DNA from: Lysobacter arvi
Lineage (GTDB): Bacteria > Pseudomonadota > Gammaproteobacteria > Xanthomonadales > Xanthomonadaceae
Assembly (NCBI GenBank): GCA_031216755.1
Contig: JARUHG010000005.1
Coordinates: forward strand, 62,001 to 126,000
DNA length: 64,000 nt
Direction: 5' to 3'
The position numbers and the translations under genes were made by a program. The notes below the pieces were generated by a model. That model was given only the letters and a program-made list of their open reading frames with translations, did no database searches and had not been told where the DNA came from. Below, in pieces: positions 53,413 to 64,000 of the stretch. How positions within the stretch are numbered: position 1 is the stretch's first letter; the number at the start of each line of letters is the position of its first letter.

Positions 53413-54336
53413 TCAGGTTTTCGGGTCGGGCGGCAGGCGGAAGGTGACCGTGCGCGTGAGGCTCACGCGGCGCGAGGTGGGCTCGAATTGCCAGCGCGCG
53501 GCGGCGGCGAGCGCGGCCTGCTCGAACAGGCCTTCCGGCTGCGCCGAAACGGTGCGCACGTCGGTGACGCTGCCGTCGGGCTGGATGGTGAAGGCGACCT
53601 GCACGCTGCCTTCGATGCGGCGGTTGCGCGCGGCGAGCGGATAGCGCGGCGCGACATCGCGAAGCAGGCGCGGCACGGCGGCGGGCGCCGGTCCGGTCCG
53701 GGCGACGGGCGCGGCGTTCGCAACGGGTGCCGGTTCCTTCGGGATCGCGGGCTCGGGCGCGACGGGCGGCGCCGCGATCGGTGCGACAGGCGCGGGCGAC
53801 GGCACGCTCGGCGGCGCGGCGCGTACGAGCGCCGGCGCCGGTGCGGGCAGCGACGGCGCGGGTTTCGCGGCTTCGGCGATGCGCGCGCCTTCCTCGCGAT
53901 CGGCACGCTCCTGCGCCACGCGCAGCGATTCACGCAGGCGCGGCAGCGCGGGCGCGTGCGATTCCATGCGCGCGAGCAGGCCGATCAGGCGCCGCGCCTC
54001 GTCCAGTTGCTGTTGCGCCAGGGCCTGCTCGGTGGCGATCAGCACATACGGTTGCAGTTCCGCCAGGGCAGCGGCGACGCCCGGATCGGGTTCGCGTTCG
54101 CGCAGCGCGAGGTAGTACTCGACCGCGTTGTCGCCGGCCGGCGTGTGCAGGCGCTGCTCGCGAAGCGCGGCTTCCGCACGCGCGCGCAGCGGCTGCGTTT
54201 CGATCTGGTCGAGCACCGGGGCGGGCAATGTTTCGGACCCCGCCGGCACCTCCTGGGCGACCGGCGCAGGCGCGCGCTCGCAGCCGGCCAGCATCCACAT
54301 CAACAACCCCGCACCCGCCAGACCCGCGAACCGCAT
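53413..54336 (-). CDS. Lipoprotein with C-terminal TonB domain
   Basis: A 307-residue protein with a lipobox (MWMLAGCERAPAP, Cys19) rather than the usual TonB membrane helix. Residues ~30-150 are helical, and ~150-215 are a Pro/Ala-rich linker typical of TonB. The C-terminal domain (~215-300, RYPLAARNRRIEGSVQVAFT) is a clear TonB_C fold, ending LTRTVTFRLPPDPKT. If lipidated it cannot sit in the inner membrane as TonB does. It may be a TonB-like outer-membrane or inner-leaflet lipoprotein, so proton-driven transport is uncertain. Confidence 0.75.
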   Translation of the reverse strand: MRFAGLAGAGLLMWMLAGCERAPAPVAQEVPAGSETLPAPVLDQIETQPLRARAEAALREQRLHTPAGDNAVEYYLALREREPDPGVAAALAELQPYVLIATEQALAQQQLDEARRLIGLLARMESHAPALPRLRESLRVAQERADREEGARIAEAAKPAPSLPAPAPALVRAAPPSVPSPAPVAPIAAPPVAPEPAIPKEPAPVANAAPVARTGPAPAAVPRLLRDVAPRYPLAARNRRIEGSVQVAFTIQPDGSVTDVRTVSAQPEGLFEQAALAAAARWQFEPTSRRVSLTRTVTFRLPPDPKT

Positions 54337-54451
54337 TGCGCATTCCCCTGCAAAGAGCGGGCACAGGCTAGGCAGCGCATGTGACGGCTTCGCGGCAGCG
54401 CGCGCGAGGGCGCAATTGTGTATCGCCGCACCCCGCGCGTACCCTGCACCG

Positions 54452-54838
54452 ATGCGTCGTGTCCCCGCCCTCGCCCCGGCTCTTCGGCTGCTGCTGCTCG
54501 GCCTGCTGCTGTGCGGCGTGGTGCTCAAGCCGTCGCTGGCGATCGCCGAGGAACTGCATGAGCTGCTGGCGCACGCCGCGGTGGCCGGCGATGGACACAC
54601 CCACGAGGAAGGTCATGCGGTCGAAGCCGCCGCGCCCGCGACGGGAACCGCCGATCCGACGCCGCACGACGACAGCCACTTCCATCTGACCCATTGCTGC
54701 GGCCAGCAGGCCGCGATGTTGCCGCGACTGGAGTTCGCGCTGCCGCGGATCCATCCGGATACCCCGCTGCCCGCGCAATCCGTCGCGTTCGCACCGACTC
54801 CGCACGCGGCGCCGTTCCGCCCTCCGATCGCGATCTGA
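54452..54838 (+). CDS. His-rich small periplasmic protein, possible CzcI-like
   Basis: A 128-residue protein with a signal peptide (LRLLLLGLLLCGVVL). It then has histidine clusters (DGHTHEEGH near residue 48 and HDDSHFHLTHCCG near residue 75), which could bind divalent metal. It begins the czcCBA gene set and fits the position of CzcI or similar metal-resistance leaders, but the sequence match is only by pattern. No ribosome-binding site is clear. Other options are a metal chaperone or a sensor for the efflux system. Confidence 0.65.
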   Translation: MRRVPALAPALRLLLLGLLLCGVVLKPSLAIAEELHELLAHAAVAGDGHTHEEGHAVEAAAPATGTADPTPHDDSHFHLTHCCGQQAAMLPRLEFALPRIHPDTPLPAQSVAFAPTPHAAPFRPPIAI

Positions 54839-54892
54839 CCGTACGGCCGGCCGCATGCCGGCGTGCCGTCATTTCCTCATCGGAGCGTTCCC

Positions 54893-56169
54893 ATGTTTTC
54901 GCGACTCGCGGCGCCTGCCGCGCTTGTCGCCGTGCTCGTTGCGGCGTTGCCCGCGCGGGCCGGCGACCGATTGACCCTGGACGATGCGTTCGCGCGCGTC
55001 GCCGCTTTCCATCCCGACCTCCGCCTCCCCGCGCTGCGCGGGGAGGCGCTGTCGGCCGAACTCGACGAAGCCGCGCAGCGGCCTGCGTTCCGCGCGGGCG
55101 TGGAGCTTGAAAACGCGCTCGGCTCCGGCGAATACGCCGGCGTCGACGCGGCAGAACTGACGCTGAGCCTGGCGTCCGTGCTCGAACGCGGCGGCAAGCG
55201 CGACGCGCGCCTGGCGCTGGCGCAAACGCGCATCGACGCGCTCGCGCCCGAGCGCGAAGCCGCGCGCCTGGACCTGCTGGCCGAAACCGCACGCCGTTAT
55301 CTCGATGTCGTCGGCGCGCGGCATCGTGGCGCGCTGGCCCAGGCCGACATCGGCCAACGCACGCGCACGGTGGCCGCCGCGCGCCATCGGTTCCAGGCCG
55401 GCGCGTCGCCCGAATCGGTGCTGCTCACCGCGCAGGCCGCGCTCGCGCGGGCCCAGCTCGAACAACGCCGAGCCGCACAAACCGAAGAGGCCGCGCGACA
55501 GCACCTCGCCGCGCTGTGGGGCGAACGCGAACCGCGCTTCGAGCTCGCACCGGACGATCCGCGCGCGCTGCCTGCGATCGCCGATTTCGACGAGCTCGCC
55601 GCGCAGCTGGAACGCACGCCGGAACTCGCCCGCTTCGCCGACGAACGCCGCATCGGCGAAGCGCGCCTGCAACTGGCGCGCGCGCAGGCAGCGCCGGACG
55701 TGGACTGGCAGATCGGCGTGCGTGCCTTCAACGGCACCGACGATGTCGGCCTGGTCGCCAGCGCATCGGTGCCGTTGGATGGCGCGCGACGCGCACGGCC
55801 GCAGATCCGCGCCGCGCAGGCCGGCCTGGCGATGCTGGAGCTCGAGCGCGAGTCGCGCGGCGTGTCGCTGTACTCGACGCTGGTGGACGCGCACGGGCGC
55901 TATCGCGTCGCGCACCTGGAGGTGCTGCGGCTTGGCGAGGACGTGCTGCCCGCGCTCACGCGCGCCGAAGCCGCGGCCGAACGGGCCTATCGCGCGGGCG
56001 CCATCAGCTACCTGGAATGGGCGCAGCTGCAATCCGAACGCACCGCCACCGCGCGCCAGCAACTTGACACCGCGCTGGAAGCGCGGCGCGCGCTCATCGA
56101 AATCCAGCGATTGACCGGGCAGGCCCTCGTGCAGCCGGTCGCACGCACCACGAAAAAGGAATCCACGCC

Positions 56170-56173
<4 letters not shown>
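54893..56173 (+). CDS. czcC: Outer-membrane efflux protein CzcC-type
   Basis: TolC-like outer-membrane channel of a heavy-metal efflux RND system. The 426 residues start with a signal peptide (ALVAVLVAALPARAG) and consist of two repeated helical hairpins with RTVAAARHRF-type heptads, ending in QALVQPVART. A ribosome-binding sequence (ggag) is seven bases before the ATG. It overlaps the start of czcB by four bases (ATGA). The length and repeats match CzcC/CusC proteins. Confidence 0.9.
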
Positions 56174-60577
<4,404 letters not shown>

Positions 60578-60583
60578 CGACTG

Positions 60584-60611
60584 GCCCGGGCGGGCGCCGC
60601 CGCGCCCGGGC
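60584..60611. repeat. GC hairpin after czcA
   Basis: A perfect 9-bp stem (gcccgggcg / cgcccgggc) with a ten-base loop, directly after the czcA stop. No T-tract follows, so it is at best a weak terminator for the czc operon. It lies before the xdhC gene, 118 bases upstream of its start. Confidence 0.45.
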
Positions 60612-60728
60612 TCGCGGCCAGGCTCACGCTGCCGGCGGCGCGCGCCCGGCCGGTGCCGGCATCGCGCGCGCCGCTCGCGTACGCTGCGATCACGCGCCCG
60701 CGTCGGCACACTGCCCATCCTCACCGCC

Positions 60729-61763
60729 ATGGACCTTTCGCGACTCCCTGACCGCGATGCCGCTCCGGCCGCCATCGCATCGCAAGCCGGCCCGATGCCC
60801 GCCGGCGGCGCGCGTGCCGTGCTCGATGCCTCCGTCGTCGCGGCGCAACGCGGCTGTCCCGCCACGCTTGCCGTCGTGCTCGAGACCAGCGGCTCGACCT
60901 ACGTGCGCGCCGGCGCGCTCGCGCTGTTCGACAGCGACGGCGCGCAGGTGGGCTGGCTGAGCGGCGGCTGCCTGGAGCCGGAAATCGCGCGTCGCGCCGA
61001 GGCCGCGGCGCGCGCGGAACGCATCGATTTCATGGAGATCGACACGCGCTTCGACGAAGACCTGCTGTCCGGCTCCGCGGTGGGCTGTCGCGGCCGACTG
61101 CGCGTTGCCCTGCTGCCGCTTGCGGCGCTGCGGGACTGGTGCGCGCACGTCGCGGCGTGGCGGGCGGGCGACGCGCTGCGCCTGTGCGTGCATCGGGACG
61201 GCGCGGTCGAGGTCGCGACGGGCGCCGATGCAGGCACGCATCGCCTGTCGGCCGAAACGCCGCCCTGGCCCGACGCGCAATCGCGCTGGTCGCTGACGTG
61301 GCCCGCGGCGCCGTCGGTGATCGTGTTCGGCGCGGGGCCGGAAACGCCGTTCCTGCTCCCGATGCTGCGCGCGCTCGGTGCCACGATCACGCTGGTCGAA
61401 CGTCGCCCGCGCTGGAGCGGCGCCGGCGCGCTGGCCGACCACGCGCCAGCGCTCACGCCGACGCAGGCGCTCGGCGTCGCGACGCGCCGGCACGACGTCG
61501 CCCTGGTGATGCACCACAATTTCGAACTCGATCGCGAGGCGCTGCACGCGCTGGCCGCGGCGCCGATCGGTTTCGTCGGCCTGCTGGGTCCGTTGCGTCG
61601 TCGCGACGACCTCTTTCGCGTGCTCCCGGCCGATGCGCGCGAGGCGCTGTTGCCGCGCCTGCACTCGCCGGTGGGCCTGCACCTGGGCGGCAGCGGGCCG
61701 GAAGCGATCGCACTGAGCATCGCCGCGCAACTGCAGCGCCATCTGCACGGCGCGGACGCATGA
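60729..61763 (+). CDS. XdhC/CoxF family protein
   Basis: Molybdenum-cofactor insertion or sulfuration factor for xanthine-dehydrogenase-type enzymes. The 344 residues have the XdhC N-terminal domain (LAVVLETSGSTYVRAGA, then GWLSGGCLEPEI near residue 78) and a C-terminal Rossmann domain (SVIVFGAGPETPFLLPML, LVMHHNFELDREALHAL, FVGLLGPLRRRDDLF). It overlaps the next gene by ATGA. The matching xdhA/xdhB or aldehyde oxidase genes are not in this window. Confidence 0.87.
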   Translation: MDLSRLPDRDAAPAAIASQAGPMPAGGARAVLDASVVAAQRGCPATLAVVLETSGSTYVRAGALALFDSDGAQVGWLSGGCLEPEIARRAEAAARAERIDFMEIDTRFDEDLLSGSAVGCRGRLRVALLPLAALRDWCAHVAAWRAGDALRLCVHRDGAVEVATGADAGTHRLSAETPPWPDAQSRWSLTWPAAPSVIVFGAGPETPFLLPMLRALGATITLVERRPRWSGAGALADHAPALTPTQALGVATRRHDVALVMHHNFELDREALHALAAAPIGFVGLLGPLRRRDDLFRVLPADAREALLPRLHSPVGLHLGGSGPEAIALSIAAQLQRHLHGADA

Positions 61764-62377
61764 CGCACGCAGCCGTCGTCCTTGCCGCCGGCGGCAGCAC
61801 CCGGCTGGGGCGCCCGAAACAGCTGCTTACGCGCGACGGCGAGTCGTTGGTGCATCGCGCGGTGCGGCTCGCGGCGGCGACGCACCCGGCGCGGCTGCTC
61901 GTGATCACCGGCGCGCACGCGCAGGACATCGCCAAGGCCTTGCAGGTGATAGCGGTGGACCACCGGCTCGAACTCGTCTCCAATCCCGACTGGCCGCAGG
62001 GGCTGTCGACCAGCCTCGCCGCCACCGCGAATGCGCTGCACGGCAGCGACGCGCCCGCGCTGATCCTGGCTTGCGACCAGCCTGCGCTGCAGGCGCATCA
62101 CCTTCGCGCGTTGCTCGACGGTGCGGCGCGTACGGCGTCGGGTTGCGCCGCCACGCGGCACGGCCTGCATCGCCTTGGCGTGCCGGCGGTGGTCGGCGCG
62201 CGCGTGCTGCAGGGCGCGCGGCAGTTGCGCGGCGATACGGGTTTCGGCGGCCGCTTGAGCGCGATGTCGGACGTGTGGACGCTGGATGCGCCGGAGCTGG
62301 CGCTGGACCTGGACACGCCCGCGGATGTGTCCGCTGCGATGGCGCGCGGCTGGCTGGACGAATCCATCGAGCGTTGA
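61760..62377 (+). CDS. MobA/MocA-type molybdopterin nucleotidyltransferase
   Basis: Probable CTP:molybdopterin cytidylyltransferase (MocA type) making the MCD cofactor used by xanthine dehydrogenase-type enzymes. The 205 residues have the nucleotide-binding opening VVLAAGGSTRLGRPKQLL and the central LILACDQPALQAHHLR, a typical pyrophosphorylase loop. It is coupled to xdhC, which favours MocA over MobA. The SoeA-like enzyme upstream would need bis-MGD from MobA instead. Confidence 0.85.
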   Translation: MTHAAVVLAAGGSTRLGRPKQLLTRDGESLVHRAVRLAAATHPARLLVITGAHAQDIAKALQVIAVDHRLELVSNPDWPQGLSTSLAATANALHGSDAPALILACDQPALQAHHLRALLDGAARTASGCAATRHGLHRLGVPAVVGARVLQGARQLRGDTGFGGRLSAMSDVWTLDAPELALDLDTPADVSAAMARGWLDESIER

Positions 62378-62398
62378 GTTGTCGGTATCGCGAAAACG

Positions 62399-62466
62399 GG
62401 TAAGGGCAGGAACCAGGCGCGGGATGCGGCCAAACCGCTGTCCCGACCCTCGTTCCTGCCCTTACC
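62399..62466. repeat. Long inverted repeat with nested hairpin in the mocA-HU convergent gap
   Basis: The outer arms ggtaagggcaggaac (62399-62413) and gttcctgcccttacc (62452-62466) are perfect 15-bp reverse complements. Between them a second imperfect stem is possible (gggatgcgg with ccgctgtccc). The whole can form a long cruciform or RNA stem at the end of both mocA and the HU gene. No T-tract is present on either side. Confidence 0.7.
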
Positions 62467-62514
62467 GGATTGCAGCAGGATGCGGCGCAATCGCGCGCCG
62501 CATCCAGGCGGTCA

Positions 62515-62898
62515 TCAGGCCGCGGCGTCCTTCAGCTTCTTCAGCGGACGGACCTTGACCTTCACCGTGGCCGGCTTGGCAGCGAACCACTGCTCTTCCT
62601 TGGTGAACGGGTTGATGCCCTTGCGCTTCGGCTTGGCCGGAACGTTGACGGCGGTGATCTTCAGCAGGCCCGGCAGGGTGAACGCACCCGCGCCCTTCTT
62701 GCTGATCGACGCGTGCACGGCGCCTTCCAGCGCGGCCAGCACGTTGCGGACGTCCTTGGCGACCACGCCCGTCGTTTCCGACAGGTGCGCGACCAGGCCC
62801 GACTTGGACAGCACTTCCTTGATCGGCTTCGGAGCGGCCGGCTTGGCAGCGGCCTTCTTCGGGGCGGCCTTCTTCGCCACTTTCTTCGTCTTCGCCAT
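62515..62898 (-). CDS. HU-family DNA-binding protein with basic N-terminal tail
   Basis: Histone-like nucleoid protein. The 127 residues begin with a Lys/Ala/Pro tail (MAKTKKVAKKAAPKKAAAKP) of about 25 residues, like the tails of histone H1. They continue with an HU/IHF core (~28-120: VLSKSGLVAHLSETTGVVAK and LPGLLKITAVNVPAKPKRKG). The tail makes it longer than the 90-residue HU of E. coli. A plausible promoter lies about 60-90 bases upstream. Such tailed HU proteins also occur in related bacteria, so it may be a lineage feature. Confidence 0.88.
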   Translation of the reverse strand: MAKTKKVAKKAAPKKAAAKPAAPKPIKEVLSKSGLVAHLSETTGVVAKDVRNVLAALEGAVHASISKKGAGAFTLPGLLKITAVNVPAKPKRKGINPFTKEEQWFAAKPATVKVKVRPLKKLKDAAA

Positions 62899-62957
62899 AT
62901 GTGTCTCGTGATACTCGATGGTTGATGGGTGCCCGTAAACCGCAGCTAGGCAAGCGG

Positions 62958-62986
62958 AATGTAGGGCAACGCCAACGCGCCGCCAA
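62958..62986 (-). promoter_or_regulatory. Candidate sigma-70 promoter of the HU gene
   Basis: Read on the minus strand: a -35-like ttggcg (62981-62986) and a -10-like tacatt (62958-62963) separated by exactly 17 bases. Each box matches the consensus at four of six positions. A transcript would begin near 62951 and have a leader of about 53 bases before the ATG at 62898. Confidence 0.35.
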
Positions 62987-63089
62987 GTGGTTTTGCGCGA
63001 AAAAGTGCAGGAATTCGGCCGGTTTGGCGATTACGGCCGGTCATGGACGTCGGCATGGCGCTTGGATGCGCGCTTTTCGACGCACCGCG

Positions 63090-63725
63090 TCACCGGGCGG
63101 CGAGCGTCGCCGCCTCGCGCGCGAGGGCTTCCACGCGCGCCCAATCGCCATTGCGCAGCGCGTCGGCGGGCGTCAGCCACGAACCGCCCAGGCACGCGAC
63201 ATTGCTTCGGCGCAGGTATTCGCCGGCGCGCACGGCATCGATGCCGCCCGTCGGACAGAAGCGCGCCTGCGCGAAGGGGCCGCGCCAGGCGTCGATCAGT
63301 TCGAGCGCGTTGATCGGTTCGGCCGGAAACACCTTCAGCAGCCGATGCCCCGCGGCGAGCGCGACCATGACCTCGCTGCCGGTCGCCACGCCGGGCAGAT
63401 AGGCGATCTGCAGTTCCACGGCGGCGTCGAGCAGTTCGCGCGTGCTGCCGGGCGACACGGCGAACGCGGCGCCGATGTCCTTCAATCGGCGCAGCTGTTC
63501 GACCTCGAGCACGGTGCCGGCGCCGACGCGCATGTCCGGGCATTCGCGTGCCAGCGCCGCGACCGCGCCCATCGCGGCCGGCGTGCGCAGCGTCACTTCG
63601 ATCGCGCCGATGCCGCCGGCCTGCAGCGCACGCGCCACGTGGCGCGCTTCGTCCACGCTCGCGGGCGTGTACACCGGCACGATGCGGTGTCCGCGCAACA
63701 CCGCCTGCGCGTCAACGGCGGACAT
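63090..63725 (-). CDS. eda: 2-dehydro-3-deoxy-phosphogluconate aldolase (KDPG aldolase)
   Basis: Splits KDPG into pyruvate and glyceraldehyde-3-phosphate in the Entner-Doudoroff pathway. The 211 residues have the class-I aldolase residues Glu43 (AIEVTLRT) and the Schiff-base lysine Lys131 (RLLKVFPAEP), plus the CPTGGI phosphate loop near residue 155. The first strand reads IVPVYTPASVDEARHV, unusual for the family but in the right position. It follows the KDG kinase gene by a 14-base overlap and is co-transcribed with it. Confidence 0.92.
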   Translation of the reverse strand: MSAVDAQAVLRGHRIVPVYTPASVDEARHVARALQAGGIGAIEVTLRTPAAMGAVAALARECPDMRVGAGTVLEVEQLRRLKDIGAAFAVSPGSTRELLDAAVELQIAYLPGVATGSEVMVALAAGHRLLKVFPAEPINALELIDAWRGPFAQARFCPTGGIDAVRAGEYLRRSNVACLGGSWLTPADALRNGDWARVEALAREAATLAAR

Positions 63726-64000
63726 GGAAGCCCGCCTGCGAGGTGACGTCGGCGATGTCCTGCGCGCTGGCCAGGCAGAAGTCGCCCGGAATCGAATGCT
63801 TGAGCACCGCCGCGCCCAGGCCGAAATGCAGCACGTCCGGCGCGGACATGCCCTGGATCAGGCCATGCAGCACGCCGCCGGCGAACGCGTCGCCGGTGCC
63901 GATCCGGTCGACGATGCCGTCCAGTGCGTAATCCGGCGCGCGCCGGCGCGTGCCGTCGCGTTCGACGATGACCGCCGACAGCGTGTGCCGGTCGACGCTG
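63712..64000 (-). CDS. kdgK: 2-dehydro-3-deoxygluconokinase, 3' part (truncated by window edge)
   Basis: PfkB-family kinase that phosphorylates KDG to KDPG before the aldolase. Only about 95 C-terminal residues are inside the window; the start lies beyond 64000. The visible part holds the signature DRIGTGDAFAGGVLHG with the catalytic aspartate in GTGD. Its stop overlaps the eda start by 14 bases. The gene pair suggests use of pectin- or alginate-type sugar acids, but the specific pathway cannot be told from here. Confidence 0.85.
   Translation of the reverse strand, partial: SVDRHTLSAVIVERDGTRRRAPDYALDGIVDRIGTGDAFAGGVLHGLIQGMSAPDVLHFGLGAAVLKHSIPGDFCLASAQDIADVTSQAGFHVRR

Overview
The window looks like chromosomal DNA from a Xanthomonadaceae bacterium, most like Lysobacter or a close relative. 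The reasons are the very high GC content (judged by eye, roughly two thirds), the gene orders (mreB-mreC-mreD-mrdA-rodA-mltB-rlpA-dacC, ybeD-lipB-lipA, hslV-hslU next to xerC-DUF484-dapF-lptM), the many secreted peptidases, and the GC-rich dispersed hairpins in most convergent gaps. It is almost wholly coding. I saw no rRNA, tRNA, CRISPR array, insertion sequence or prophage. No gap is clearly longer than 300 bases; the largest, between mreB and the PfkB kinase, is exactly 300.

Layout. 0.1-4 kb: an Lrp/AsnC regulator, an AraC/methyltransferase DNA repair protein, and the periplasmic protease Prc. 4.2-6.3 kb: lipoate genes lipA, lipB, ybeD. 6.4-16.9 kb: a small membrane gene facing the other way, then the cell-elongation cluster on the minus strand (dacC, rlpA, mltB, rodA, mrdA, mreD, mreC, mreB), linked by several ATGA overlaps. 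17-25.4 kb: a PfkB (adenosine-type) kinase, a YbaK deacylase, a lipoprotein with an alpha/beta hydrolase, an M1 aminopeptidase, trehalase and ubiE. 25.5-32.3 kb, mostly plus strand: an EmrB/EmrA-type efflux pair, a GNAT acetyltransferase, a cytosine-deaminase-like enzyme, rifamycin ADP-ribosyltransferase (arr), an AraC regulator coupled to a secreted HEXXH protein, and OsmC. 32.6-38.4 kb, minus strand: hslU, hslV, a DUF3079 protein, xerC, DUF484, dapF, an LptM-like lipoprotein and a DUF454 protein. 38.5-42.8 kb: two secreted S9 oligopeptidases in tandem. 42.9-50.6 kb: a WYL regulator divergent from a SoeABC-like molybdenum oxidoreductase operon with an extra 70-residue membrane protein, then an outer-membrane-barrel-like protein. 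50.2-54.3 kb, minus strand: hemC, a LytTR response regulator, a carboxylesterase and a lipoprotein with a TonB C-terminal domain. 54.4-60.6 kb: a heavy-metal efflux operon (histidine-rich leader protein, czcC, czcB, czcA). 60.7-62.4 kb: xdhC-mocA cofactor genes. 62.5-64 kb: an HU protein with a basic tail, and KDPG aldolase with the 3' end of the KDG kinase gene.

How the genes work together. Most of the window is core metabolism and envelope biogenesis. The elongation cluster makes and remodels lateral-wall peptidoglycan. YbeD, LipB and LipA supply protein-bound lipoate. The SoeABC-like operon is the clearest accessory energy module and probably oxidises sulfite at the cytoplasmic face. CzcCBA spans the envelope to expel divalent metals. 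The genes most worth a second look are the SoeABC-like module with its extra small membrane protein, the AraC-coupled HEXXH secreted protein, the TonB-domain lipoprotein, the metal leader peptide, and a family of inverted repeats in the convergent gaps, two of which share an 18-mer 33 kb apart. I did not find a clear, wholly new defence or mobile system here.
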